Assembly: GCA_963844655.1 (NCBI GenBank)
Contig: CAWJPA010000006.1
Span: forward strand, 124,001 to 188,000
Length of the DNA stretch: 64,000 nucleotides
Reading direction: 5' to 3'
DNA from: JASHPR01 sp963844655
GTDB lineage: Bacteria; Actinomycetota; Actinomycetes; Streptosporangiales; Streptosporangiaceae
Shown here: positions 8,773 to 16,821 of the stretch, one piece after another
Layout of the letters: every line of letters starts with the position of its first letter
Numbering within the stretch: the first letter of the stretch is position 1
Program-made: the position numbers and the translations under genes
Notes under the pieces: model-generated
Database searches by the model: none
Seen by the model: only the letters and a program-made list of their open reading frames with translations
What the model was told of the DNA's origin: nothing

Positions 8773-9543
8773 ATGGACCTGCACCTTGATGGCAGGGTTG
8801 CGCTCGTTACCGGTGCGTCCAGAGGACTTGGCCGCGCGACCGCGCTGGCGCTCGCACGCGAAGGCGCGGATGTCGTTGTCTCGGCGCGGAACCAGGAGCC
8901 GCTGGACAAGGTGGCTGACGCGATACGCGGCATCGGCCGCCGGGTGCTGGCGGTCCCGGCGGACGCCGGGAACCCGGATGACCGGGAGCGGCTGGCCAGG
9001 CAGGCGGAGGAGTACTTCGGGCATGTTGATGTGCTCGTCTCCAACGCAACGAGCCTTGATCTCTACGGCACCAGCGCCCCGGACATAGCGTTCTGGGACG
9101 CCCACTACGCCGTGGACCTCCTCGGCGCGGTCCATCTCACCGACCTGCTCAGTCCCGGCATGCGGCAGAGGCGCTCCGGGTCGATCGTCTTCGTCAGCTC
9201 GATATCAGGGAAGCTGGGCGAGGGAAGCGATCACGCCTATGGCGCGATGAAAGCGGCTCTGATAGCGGCCGGCAAGACGCTCTCGGTCGCGCTGGCCAAG
9301 GACGGCATCCGGGTCAACGTGGTGGCGCCCGGCGGCATGGATGAACCAGGAAGCGAGTGGGAACGGCTGCGGGCGACCGAGCCCGCGCGGGTGGCCGGGA
9401 TAGTGAACGCGATCCCTATGGGACGTCTGGGACGCCCGACGGAGGTCGCTGACTGCATCGCCTTCCTGGTGTCGGAGCGGGCGAACTGGATAGTCGGGCA
9501 CTGCCTGGTCGTGGACGGTGGCCAATACCCCGCGGTTGCCTAA
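8773..9543 (+). CDS. SDR-family oxidoreductase
   Basis: 256-residue classical short-chain dehydrogenase: TGASRGLG cofactor loop near the N-terminus, an SNA motif in place of the usual NNAG, active-site Ser in VSSIS, and a YGAMK catalytic Tyr/Lys. The C-terminal VDGGQYP is typical. The start at ATG 8773 follows an AGGAGG site. This is the last gene of the left operon, probably oxidising or reducing a pathway hydroxyl or keto group. Confidence 0.87.
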   Translation: MDLHLDGRVALVTGASRGLGRATALALAREGADVVVSARNQEPLDKVADAIRGIGRRVLAVPADAGNPDDRERLARQAEEYFGHVDVLVSNATSLDLYGTSAPDIAFWDAHYAVDLLGAVHLTDLLSPGMRQRRSGSIVFVSSISGKLGEGSDHAYGAMKAALIAAGKTLSVALAKDGIRVNVVAPGGMDEPGSEWERLRATEPARVAGIVNAIPMGRLGRPTEVADCIAFLVSERANWIVGHCLVVDGGQYPAVA

Positions 9544-9569
9544 CGCCTCCTGCCGGGCTGCCTGCCACG

Positions 9570-9716
9570 ATGGCCGGTATGGCTATCGCGCGCACTCCCG
9601 CCTGGAAGCAGCACACCGACCATCTGCTGGCCCAGCGCCTGGGCCAGGAGCGCTGGTACCGGGCCTACACCGTCCGGATCGGCCGTATCGAGCGCGACTA
9701 CGGGTGGCCCCGCTGA
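9570..9716 (+). CDS. Possible 48-residue basic protein
   Basis: A short open frame just after the left operon. It is rich in Arg, Trp and Tyr (AWKQHTDHLL, RAYTVRIGRIERDYGW) and no family is recognised. There is no convincing ribosome site, so it may be chance in G+C-rich DNA. It is listed because it is the only coding possibility between 9543 and 9736 and its composition is protein-like. Confidence 0.22.
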   Translation: MAGMAIARTPAWKQHTDHLLAQRLGQERWYRAYTVRIGRIERDYGWPR

Positions 9717-9735
9717 GGCCCGGTCAGCACGTTAG

Positions 9736-10113
9736 CTACGCGCCCTGCATGGCGCGGGCGTTGGCCATCATCGCCGCCATGGTCTCGGCGAGCTGGTCTG
9801 TGGGGCTGAACTGGACGAACTCCGAGCCCGCCTCGGCCGCGGGGACGTGCCCCGGTGTCATGTAGAAGGCATCGCCCGCTTCGTAGGTCTCCTCGCGGTC
9901 GGCGTAGCTGACGGTGATCTTGCCGGCGAACAGGTACCCCCAGTGCGGGCACTGGCAGCTGTCGCCTGGCAGTCCCCGCAGCAGCGGGGCCAGCGAGTGA
10001 CTCTGCTTGATCGTCACGAAGCTGACCGTGGTGTCGTCCAGGTCGCCGCTGCGGTCGACGGCCGGGCCTGCGTCCTGCACCTTCGGCGCGCTGTCCTTGC
10101 TGAGCTTGGGCAT
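9736..10113 (-). CDS. Small cupin-domain protein
   Basis: 125 residues with a single cupin barrel: CQCPHWGYLFAGKITVSY matches the first cupin motif, and EAGDAFYMTPGHVP the second with its His. It ends EFVQFSPTDQLAETM. Probably a soluble metal- or small-ligand-binding protein; no enzyme activity can be assigned. ATG 10113 is chosen because AAGGAGG lies just upstream. It lies 123 bp downstream of, and in the same direction as, the LuxR/HD gene, which may control it. Confidence 0.75.
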   Translation of the reverse strand: MPKLSKDSAPKVQDAGPAVDRSGDLDDTTVSFVTIKQSHSLAPLLRGLPGDSCQCPHWGYLFAGKITVSYADREETYEAGDAFYMTPGHVPAAEAGSEFVQFSPTDQLAETMAAMMANARAMQGA

Positions 10114-10236
10114 GGTGCCTCCTTGGAAATGAGATACGCACCGGTCCGGCGTGCATCTCGGCAGGGCTCCGACGCTAGCCACGTGCCCTGGCCGGGGCAT
10201 GGGGTGAATTCCTCATCTTCGCCGGGCGGCCTGGCG

Positions 10237-11820
10237 TCAGGCGGTAGCCGAGGTGGCGATCTTCTCCTCGGGCAGCAGGCCGTGCTGCACCGCGAACATC
10301 GCCGCGCCGGCCCGGCTGGAGGCGTCGATCTTGGCGTAGATGTGCTCGACGTGATTGCTGGCCGTCTTCGGCGTGATCACCAGGCGCCCGGCGATCTGCT
10401 TGTTCGAGAGGCCGCGCGCGAGCAGGATGAGCACCTCGATCTCGCGGGCGGTCAGGCCCGCCAGCGCCTCCCGGCGGCGGGGCAGGCGGTGGCCGGCTGC
10501 CTCGAGCACGGCGTCGGCGGCCGGGCCGTCCAGGCGGCCCGCGCGGACCTCGGCGCGCATCTCGGTCACCGCCTCCTCGGCCGAGCGCGCGGGCCGGTGC
10601 GGCCTCGGCTCGCGCATCGACGCGTACACGTCCGCCGCGCCGAGTACCCGGGCCAGCCTGGAGATCGCGCCGCCGGACAGCCCCCGCGGGTACCCGCTGC
10701 CGTCCAGGCGCTCGCGGACCTGCACCACGATCTCCCCGAGCGGCGCCAGGGCCGCCGACTGGCGCAGCATGCGCTCGGTCAGGTAGGGATATAGCCGGAC
10801 GCGCTCCCAGTCGCCCGCGCTGAGCGGCCCGGGCCGGTCCCAGATCGAGTTCGACACCCCGAGCCGCCCGAAACCGTGCACAAACCCGGCCCGGCGGAGC
10901 ATCAGCACCTGCTCCGGCGGCAGCCTGAGCCTGCGGCCGGCCTCCTCGGCCAGGTCCGCGACCGCCACCGAATGCCCGAGCATGAACGGCGACTTCAGGT
11001 CCACGAAGTTCGCAATGGCCGCCAGCGCGCGGTCGAGCTGACCGGCCGACAGCTCGACGGCCAGCGCGGGCTCAGCGGCGATCACCGTCTGCCAGGCCGG
11101 CACCGACTCCAGGTCGTCGAGTATCTCGGCGGCATCAGAGCAGAGCAGGGCGGCCAGAGCCGGATCGAACTGCCGTCCCGCCCGCCTGCGGGCGAGCGTT
11201 GTCGCACCCGCGACGCCACCGACGCGGTGCGCCACCTCTATGAACTCCGAGAGCTGCGCGATCCGGGCCGCGACCGGTATCGCATCGGCTTTCAGCTCGC
11301 CCGGCCAGCCCTTCCCGTCCCACTGCTCGTACGCTGCCCCGACCCCCTCGCGCACCATGCCGGGCAGCTCGAGCTGCTCGGCCAGTGTCCGGGCCAGCTT
11401 CGCGTGCTGGGCGATCATCCCGTTGAGCTCGCGATGCCCGGAGAAGGCGAATTCCAGTCCCACCCGGAACCTGTGCAGCGGCGGGTTGCCCGCGCCCACG
11501 AGCCGCATGGTCGCCAGCATGCCCCGCGCGCTGCCCAGCTCATGCGCGTATTTGCCGGACTTGAGGGTGATGTCGTCGCCGAACCATTTCGCCTGTTCGT
11601 GCGCGTCGGCATGGCAGCCGACGTTGACCAGCAGCGCGGTGTAGTACACCGCCAGCCGGTCCTGCTCGTCCAGCCCGGCGCGGTCGGCGATCCGCAGCGC
11701 GATCAGGCACTGGCGCAGGACGTGTTCCATCGGCTGGCCGAACCCCAGGTCCACGCCAAGCGACAGCGCCGCGACCAGTTCCGCCAGCCGGACGTGCGAA
11801 CGACCGGCTCCCCCTCCCAT
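10237..11820 (-). CDS. LuxR-type regulator with degenerate HD-GYP domain
   Basis: 527 residues. The middle to C-terminal half is HD-GYP-like (about residues 280-430): DGSGYPRGL and AADVYASM are kept, but HD is HG, the GK after it is GR, and the HHE motif reads VRE, so phosphodiesterase activity is doubtful. The C-terminus (about 460-520) is a LuxR/NarL helix-turn-helix (LTAREIEVLILLARGLSNKQIA). It is likely a ligand- or redox-sensing transcription factor. ATG 11820 has no Shine-Dalgarno, but a TAAACT -10 element lies 6 bases upstream, implying a leaderless transcript. Confidence 0.8.
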   Translation of the reverse strand: MGGGAGRSHVRLAELVAALSLGVDLGFGQPMEHVLRQCLIALRIADRAGLDEQDRLAVYYTALLVNVGCHADAHEQAKWFGDDITLKSGKYAHELGSARGMLATMRLVGAGNPPLHRFRVGLEFAFSGHRELNGMIAQHAKLARTLAEQLELPGMVREGVGAAYEQWDGKGWPGELKADAIPVAARIAQLSEFIEVAHRVGGVAGATTLARRRAGRQFDPALAALLCSDAAEILDDLESVPAWQTVIAAEPALAVELSAGQLDRALAAIANFVDLKSPFMLGHSVAVADLAEEAGRRLRLPPEQVLMLRRAGFVHGFGRLGVSNSIWDRPGPLSAGDWERVRLYPYLTERMLRQSAALAPLGEIVVQVRERLDGSGYPRGLSGGAISRLARVLGAADVYASMREPRPHRPARSAEEAVTEMRAEVRAGRLDGPAADAVLEAAGHRLPRRREALAGLTAREIEVLILLARGLSNKQIAGRLVITPKTASNHVEHIYAKIDASSRAGAAMFAVQHGLLPEEKIATSATA

Positions 11821-11860
11821 CAGGCTAGTTTAACCTTCCTTGACCTTCCTTGACCTTCCG
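11821..11860 (-). promoter_or_regulatory. Leaderless promoter element and 10-bp tandem repeats
   Basis: On the minus strand TAAACT (11832-11827) sits 6 bases from the ATG of the LuxR/HD gene. Directly upstream are 2.8 head-to-tail copies of a 10-bp unit, ACCTTCCTTG on the + strand (11833-11860). One-turn spacing of identical units is typical of cooperative activator or autoregulator binding. No good -35 hexamer is seen, which suits an activator-dependent promoter. Confidence 0.45.
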
Positions 11861-11961
11861 CAGGCCAACCAGAAGATGGGGTGTTCGCCTCATGTCACGG
11901 CCCCATAGGGCTCGTTACGTTCGCACTGCCAGCCACGCAACCGCACGGAAACGAGGAAGCC

Positions 11962-12612
11962 ATGAGCCTGCGGAGCAATTTCTTCGCCCTGACCTACGAC
12001 CGCCAGATGGCCAAGACCGAGAGGGCCGGGCTGCGCGCGTTCCGGGAGCGCCTGCTCACCGGGGTGAGCGGCGACGTGCTCGAGATCGGCGGCGGGACCG
12101 GGGCCAACCTGCCCTACTACGGCCCGGCCGTCACGTCACTGACGCTGACCGAGCCCCAGCCCCCCATGCTGCGCCGCCTGGAGCGCACGACCGGTGAGCA
12201 GTACCCGTCCGCCACGGTGCTGCGCGCACCAGCCGAGGACCTGCCGTTCGACGACCACGCCTTCGACGTGGCCGTGTCCACGCTGGTCCTGTGCGGGGTC
12301 GACGACCAGCCCCGGGCGCTGCGGGAGCTGCGGCGGGTGCTGCGCCCCGGCGGGCAGCTGCTGTTCATCGAGCATGTGCGCGCCGATGACCCGGGCACGG
12401 CCCGGCTGCAGGACCGGATGAACTGGCTCAACCGGATCGTCGTGTGCTGCGACTGCAACCGCCCCACCCTCGACTCCATCAAGGCGGTCGGCTTCACCGT
12501 CACGCAGCTGGAGCACACGGCCCTGCCCAAGGCCCCGAAGTTCGTGAGCCCGGCCATCCTGGGCCGTGCCACCGCGCCCGCCCTCGTGCCGTCTGAGCAC
12601 TCTGCGCCCTGA
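11962..12612 (+). CDS. Class I SAM-dependent methyltransferase
   Basis: 216 residues with motif I VLEIGGGTGANL (about 39-50), an acidic post-I loop, LPFDDHAFDVAVSTLVLCGV (motif II region) and LRPGGQLLFIEHVR (motif III). It resembles the UbiE/Methyltransf_11 group that methylates small molecules; the substrate is unknown. ATG 11962 follows a GAGGAAG site. It is transcribed divergently from the LuxR/HD regulator. Confidence 0.82.
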   Translation: MSLRSNFFALTYDRQMAKTERAGLRAFRERLLTGVSGDVLEIGGGTGANLPYYGPAVTSLTLTEPQPPMLRRLERTTGEQYPSATVLRAPAEDLPFDDHAFDVAVSTLVLCGVDDQPRALRELRRVLRPGGQLLFIEHVRADDPGTARLQDRMNWLNRIVVCCDCNRPTLDSIKAVGFTVTQLEHTALPKAPKFVSPAILGRATAPALVPSEHSAP

Positions 12613-12657
12613 CGGCGGGCCGCGGCGGCACTGCCCAGGAATCCGAAGGCCCCGGCG

Positions 12658-12790
12658 CTACGGCTGGATCAGCGTGACGGACCGGGCGTGCTCGCGCTGG
12701 CGGTTGCCCGCCGCGGCCAGGTTCTTCGATGACCGCCATCGTCTCGGTCAGGGCCTCGGTGGGGCCTGAACTCGACCAGCCCGCTGACAG
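12658..12790 (-). pseudogene. Decayed C-terminal fragment of a cupin-type gene
   Basis: Read on the minus strand, frames alternate to give VEF-PTEALTETMAVIE and then LAAAGNRQREHARSVTLIQP before a TAG at 12660-12658. The first piece matches the C-terminus of the intact cupin at 9736-10113 (FVQFSPTDQLAETM). At least two frame changes within 130 bp and no N-terminal half mark it as a relic. Confidence 0.55.
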
Positions 12791-12985
12791 AGTGCCGTGG
12801 CCGGGCCGGACGATGCCGTGTTCGTAGGCGTAGACGGCGACCCGCACCCGGTTCCGCAACCCGAGCATGGCGAGGATGCGGACGATGTGACTCTTGGCGG
12901 TCACCTCGCTGAGGTAGAGCGTGGCGACGATCTCGGCGTTCGACGGGCCCTCGGCCACCAGCCGCACGACGCCGGGCGTCGCGGT
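12790..12985 (-). pseudogene. Truncated LuxR/NarL helix-turn-helix fragment
   Basis: A minus-strand frame encodes VVRLVAEGPSNAEIVATLYL followed by SEVTAKSHIVRILAMLGLRN and an EHGIVRP tail, the complete C-terminal DNA-binding domain of a NarL-type response regulator. No receiver domain precedes it, and the frame runs without a stop into the cupin fragment. A deletion joining two gene remnants is the simplest reading. Confidence 0.6.
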
Positions 12986-13098
12986 ACTCCGGCCCCGGCT
13001 CCTTTATGAACCTCGGCGGCAGCCCGGATTTCGCTGGGGTTCAAGTGTGACGAACTATCTCAACGGCACGCCCCGATGCCCTAGGTGTAAAGGATAGC

Positions 13099-13133
13099 TT
13101 GACATGGTTCACGTGTAAAGGCATTCTTTACAC
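13099..13133 (+). promoter_or_regulatory. Leaderless sigma-70-type promoter for the HTH/DUF3887 gene
   Basis: TTGACA (13099-13104), a 17-base spacer and CATTCT (13122-13127) are followed 6 bases later by GTG 13134, so transcription would begin at the start codon. There is no Shine-Dalgarno. The element is embedded in the palindrome at 13107-13139. Confidence 0.6.
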
Positions 13134-13139
13134 GTGAAC
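13107..13139. promoter_or_regulatory. Perfect 14-bp-arm inverted repeat overlapping promoter and start codon
   Basis: Arms GTTCACGTGTAAAG (13107-13120) and CTTTACACGTGAAC (13126-13139) are exact reverse complements separated by 5 bases. They cover the spacer, the -10 and the first codons. A further half-site GTGTAAAGG lies at 13086-13093. The neighbouring protein has a helix-turn-helix, so autoregulation is the natural inference. Confidence 0.6.
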
Positions 13140-13763
13140 GATTCCCCTCAGATCCTGACGAGCCTGAGCGGTTTGCTGGCCGAGCGGGCCTTGGCCCTGG
13201 CCCGGGCGGTGGTCAGCCCGTTGGCTTCACCTGCCTACCTCGACCTGGTCCGGCGCGCTCAGGATCTGGATGACCTGTCGGAGCAGGTGCTCAGGCTGTG
13301 CGTCCAGCAGAGCCGCGACGCGGGTCACACCTGGCAGGAGATCGGGGACCTGCTCGGAGTCACCCGCCAGGCCGCCTTCCAGCGGTTCGGCAAGCCCATC
13401 GATCCCCGGACGGGAGAACCCATGGACAAGACAGTCCGCATGGCCGACGCGGCGGAACGCGCGATCACGATCGTCGCGGCCGTCCTCGAAGGGCGCATGG
13501 ACGAAGCCAGGCAGTCCTTCAACGCGCAGGTCATGGAGGCTTTCACGGACGAAGTTCGCGGCAGCGCCCTGGCCACGATCGCCGGCCACGTCGGCGCGTT
13601 CGAGGGCTTCGGTAAGGGCGAGCCGTTCGTCCGCCGCATCGGCGACCTCACGGTCGTCGACATCCCGCTGTGCTACGAGGCCGGCGACATGAAGGCCCGG
13701 GTTGCGTTCGACGCGGACGAGAGGGTCGCCTCAATGTTCATCCTCAACCCGGACACCCAGTGA
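13134..13763 (+). CDS. HTH protein with C-terminal DUF3887-like domain
   Basis: 209 residues. The N-terminal half carries a helix-turn-helix (HTWQEIGDLLGVTRQAAFQRFG, about 60-82). The C-terminal half (about 105-205) resembles DUF3887, an NTF2-like fold (GRMDEARQSFNAQV, with a beta-rich VVDIPLCYEAGDMKARVAF). It is probably a small-ligand-responsive regulator. GTG 13134 is chosen because it directly follows a -10 element and no Shine-Dalgarno alternative exists. A 33-bp palindrome covers its own promoter, implying self-repression. Confidence 0.75.
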   Translation: MNDSPQILTSLSGLLAERALALARAVVSPLASPAYLDLVRRAQDLDDLSEQVLRLCVQQSRDAGHTWQEIGDLLGVTRQAAFQRFGKPIDPRTGEPMDKTVRMADAAERAITIVAAVLEGRMDEARQSFNAQVMEAFTDEVRGSALATIAGHVGAFEGFGKGEPFVRRIGDLTVVDIPLCYEAGDMKARVAFDADERVASMFILNPDTQ

Positions 13764-13806
13764 ACCGCTGCTCTGCAGGGCAGCGGATTGACCGTCAGGA
13801 GAGCAG

Positions 13807-14016
13807 ATGAACGTGAATGCGCCCACCTGCGACGATGGCCGAATCCGCTGCGACGATCAGGAACTGATCATCCGCAACTACCATTTGGCCACCTGCGCTG
13901 ACCTGCGGACCAGCCCCGGCAAGCACCTCGGGCTCAGCCCGGCCAGCACCGCTGCGGTGTCACCATCACGCTGGCCGGGCAGCGGCAAGCTAGCCCAACC
14001 TGGGCAGGCCCGATGA
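13807..14016 (+). CDS. Small hypothetical protein
   Basis: 69 residues with a good ribosome site (AGGAGAG before ATG 13807) and an ATGA overlap with the next gene, which supports translation. The segment CDDQELIIRNYHL faintly resembles the opening of small actinobacterial PH-like proteins. The second half is low-complexity Ser/Pro/Ala, so this may be a truncated or shifted copy. Function unknown. Confidence 0.4.
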   Translation: MNVNAPTCDDGRIRCDDQELIIRNYHLATCADLRTSPGKHLGLSPASTAAVSPSRWPGSGKLAQPGQAR

Positions 14017-14255
14017 ACCCGGCACTGATCACCGTCATCGCCCTCGGCGTCGTGCTGGTCGTTGCCTGGGACGGCTTCTGCCTGCGGGATCTCATCCGCG
14101 CTGATCCGGTGACGGTCCGTTACCTGGGCAAGGGGACGTGGGCGTTCATCTGCCTGCTCTCTTGCCCCTGGGGGGGCCTGCTCTACGTGATCGCCGGCAG
14201 GGGCGGCTTCGGCAGGATCCTAAAAGGCCGCGGTCAGCCGCCGGGCGGCCAGTGA
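14013..14255 (+). CDS. PLDc_N-type small membrane protein
   Basis: 80 residues with two hydrophobic segments, ITVIALGVVLVVAW near the N-terminus and WAFICLLSCPWGGLLYVIAG in the middle, followed by Gly-Arg. That layout matches phospholipase-D-nuclease N-terminal (PLDc_N) membrane proteins, which lack a known activity. It overlaps the preceding gene by ATGA and is probably co-translated with it. Confidence 0.6.
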   Translation: MNPALITVIALGVVLVVAWDGFCLRDLIRADPVTVRYLGKGTWAFICLLSCPWGGLLYVIAGRGGFGRILKGRGQPPGGQ

Positions 14256-14354
14256 ACAGCGGTCGCGGCGGGTTCCTGCCGTGGGGCTGCTGGTGGCGGG
14301 GAGGGTGATCGCGGCGTGGTCCAGTCCCTGATCGAAGAACCAAAGCCCGCTCAT

Positions 14355-16025
14355 TTAGGCAGATGGTCGGTGTCCGAGGCGGGACACAACCTGGCCTCCG
14401 AGCACCGTGATGTCGACATCGAGGCCGCTGATCTCCTCGGGCGGGCAGCCCTCCAGGTCGCCTCCGAGGACGACGACGTCGGCGAGCTTGCCCGGCTCCA
14501 GCGACCCGATCCTGTCCTCGGCCCGGATCGCGTACGCGGCGTCGATGGTGTGGGCCAGCATCGCCTCCCCGACGGTCAGGGCCTGATCCGGCCCGACCGG
14601 CCGGCCGGACAGGGTCCGGCGGCCCACGGCCGCGGCGATCGTATCCAGCGGCCGGTAGGAGGCGACGTCCGAGTCGCTGCTCAGCACCATCCGGATCCCG
14701 AGATCCAGCTCGTCGCGGAGCGGCTGCAGCCGGTGCGCCGAGCCGGGGACCCGCCGGCCCATGCCGTCGAGGAACTCATCGCCGCTGTCGTGCAGGTAAC
14801 TCGGCTGGCAGACCGCGATCACCCCGAGGTCGCGCATCCTGGCCAGCTGCGCCGCCGTCGGGTAGCCGCAGTGCTCGATCCGGAACCGTGGATCGGGCGC
14901 CGGGCGGGCCCGCAGGGCGCGGGCGAAGGCGTCGAGGACGATACCGATCGCGGCGTCGCCCTGGGCGTGCACACCGACCTGCCAGCCCGCGAGGTGAGCC
15001 TGCTCGATCGCGGCCGCCAGTTCGCCCGGCTCCCAGTACAGGACTCCCGCGTCCGCACCGAGCCCGCTCTCGGCGCTGAACGCCGCCGTACCCCCGATCA
15101 GGCTGCCGTCGCAGTAGAACTTCATTGGGCCGACCGACAGCCATTCGTCGCCGAACGGGCCGCACATGCCGATCGCCTGGTAGTCAGCGAGCTGGTGTGA
15201 CAGCGGCATGCAGACCGTGCGCACCAGAAGCCGGCCTCGGGCGCGGGCGTCGCGATAGGCGCTGAGCTCCCGCCTGGTCACCTGGGCGTCGCAGACGGTG
15301 GTGAGCCCCGCGGCCAGGTAGGCGCGCCCGGCCCGCTCGACCGCCGCGACCAGCTCATCGGGTTCGGCGGCGACGTGGAAGTTCGGCCCATGATGTCCGA
15401 TATCCACGGCGACCGGCTGGACCAGGCCCATCGCCGCGTCGCGGAACAGGCCGGTGGGCCGACCCGACTCGTCGCGGTCGATCCGGCCGCCGGGCGGGTC
15501 GGGCGTGTCGTCGGTGACGCCGCTGCGCTCCAGGGCCAGGCTGTTGACGAGCACATAGTGGCCGGAGACGTGGCCGACCAGCACCGGGTTGCGCGGCGCC
15601 GCCCGGTCCAGGTCCCAGCGGGTCGGGATGCGGTCGTACTTGGCGTGGTCGAAGCCGTAGGCGTTCAGGTAGGTACCGGGCTGGCTGGCTGGCGCCTGCC
15701 CGGCCGCGGCGGCGATGGCGGCGACCAGCTCGCCGACCGACCCGACGTCCGGGTACCGGACGTCGATGCTGGCCAGCGACTCGCCGGTGGCCAGGAAATG
15801 ATTGTGGGCGTCGATCAGGCCGGGCAGCACCGTGCGGCCGGCCGCGTCGATGACCTCGGCGTCCGGCACGGCGGCGCGGACGTCGCCGGAAGATCCGACC
15901 GCGACGATCTCGGTTCCCCGGATCCCGACCGCTTCCGCCCGGGGCAGCTCCCGGCGGCCGGTGAGCACCCGGCCGTTGATGATCGCGAGCGGGGCCTCAC
16001 CGCGGCCACCGGCGGTGCTGGTCAT
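14355..16025 (-). CDS. YtcJ-like amidohydrolase
   Basis: 556-residue metal-dependent hydrolase of the amidohydrolase 3 group. H74 and H76 lie in GLIDAHNHF, and the barrel continues with GVHAQGDAAIG, RIEHCGYP and the late Asp in SSDSDVASY. Related enzymes hydrolyse N-acyl or imide bonds; the substrate here is unknown. ATG 16025 is chosen because GGAGGG lies upstream and the protein begins normally; the open frame extends further only by chance. It is divergent from the SDR at 16102, with about 75 bp between. Confidence 0.85.
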   Translation of the reverse strand: MTSTAGGRGEAPLAIINGRVLTGRRELPRAEAVGIRGTEIVAVGSSGDVRAAVPDAEVIDAAGRTVLPGLIDAHNHFLATGESLASIDVRYPDVGSVGELVAAIAAAAGQAPASQPGTYLNAYGFDHAKYDRIPTRWDLDRAAPRNPVLVGHVSGHYVLVNSLALERSGVTDDTPDPPGGRIDRDESGRPTGLFRDAAMGLVQPVAVDIGHHGPNFHVAAEPDELVAAVERAGRAYLAAGLTTVCDAQVTRRELSAYRDARARGRLLVRTVCMPLSHQLADYQAIGMCGPFGDEWLSVGPMKFYCDGSLIGGTAAFSAESGLGADAGVLYWEPGELAAAIEQAHLAGWQVGVHAQGDAAIGIVLDAFARALRARPAPDPRFRIEHCGYPTAAQLARMRDLGVIAVCQPSYLHDSGDEFLDGMGRRVPGSAHRLQPLRDELDLGIRMVLSSDSDVASYRPLDTIAAAVGRRTLSGRPVGPDQALTVGEAMLAHTIDAAYAIRAEDRIGSLEPGKLADVVVLGGDLEGCPPEEISGLDVDITVLGGQVVSRLGHRPSA

Positions 16026-16101
16026 GGGCGGGGGTCCCTCCGGGACAGCGGCAGTCGGCGGGATCCACGCTAGCCCGCAGGGTCTGGCTACATTGGACAA
16101 C

Positions 16102-16821
16102 GTGGATGAGAGGTCGGATAAGTCAGTCGCGCTGGTAACCGGGGCCAACAAGGGCATCGGCCTGCAGATCGCGCGCCAGCTCGCAAGCGCGGGCCACACC
16201 GTTTACGTCGGCTCACGCGACACCGCCCGCGGCGAGCGCGCCGCCGCCGAGATAGGCGGCGATGCCCGGCTGCTGGTCCTCGACGTGACCGACGCCGCGA
16301 GCATCGCCGACGCCGCGCGCCAGGTCGGCACGCTCGACATCCTGGTCAACAACGCCGGCATCTCCGGCGACGGCAGCACGGCGGACCGAGAGAACATCGG
16401 CACCTTCCGCCGCATCTATGAGACAAACGTGTTCGGGGTCGCCGCGGTGACCAACGCCTTCCTGCCCGCCCTGCGGCGGTCCGCGCACCCCCGGATCGTG
16501 AACATCTCCAGCGGCACCGGCTCGCTGACCTGGGCGACCGGGCCACAGTTCCCGCACCGCGGCACCTACGCCGCCTACCGGTCATCCAAGGCCGCGCTCA
16601 ACGCGCTGACGATCTATTACGCCCACGCCCTGGCCGAGGACGGCATCAAGGTCAACGCGCTCGCTCCGGGCCTGCGCCGGACCGACCTCAACGCCACGGC
16701 CGCCGCCAGCGAGGGTGACCCGGCCGAGGCCGCGGCGGGCGCGGTCCGGCTGGCGCTGCTGCCCGACGACGGGCCCACCGGGGAGTTCTTCTCCTGGGAC
16801 GGGACACCGGTCCCGTGGTAG
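16102..16821 (+). CDS. SDR-family oxidoreductase
   Basis: 239-residue short-chain dehydrogenase with TGANKGIG, NNAGISG, a Ser in NISSGTG and YRSSK. The carbonyl-reductase-like opening VALVTGANKGIGLQIA and the absence of a C-terminal VDGG resemble plant-type/carbonyl reductase SDRs. GTG 16102 lies 7 bases after TACATT (16089-16094), so the mRNA may be leaderless. Its stop abuts the stop of the convergent zinc-ribbon gene with no gap. Confidence 0.83.
   Translation: MDERSDKSVALVTGANKGIGLQIARQLASAGHTVYVGSRDTARGERAAAEIGGDARLLVLDVTDAASIADAARQVGTLDILVNNAGISGDGSTADRENIGTFRRIYETNVFGVAAVTNAFLPALRRSAHPRIVNISSGTGSLTWATGPQFPHRGTYAAYRSSKAALNALTIYYAHALAEDGIKVNALAPGLRRTDLNATAAASEGDPAEAAAGAVRLALLPDDGPTGEFFSWDGTPVPW

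Noticed and set aside
11833..11860. CRISPR or transposon terminal repeat
   Set aside because: The 10-bp units have no spacers and there is no transposase or target duplication nearby.
12500..12967. A 155-residue LuxR protein
   Set aside because: Only the HTH part is real; the rest is out-of-frame cupin remnant and antisense of the methyltransferase end.
13107..13139. Rho-independent terminator
   Set aside because: The hairpin has no T-run, and it sits on a promoter and start codon rather than behind a gene.
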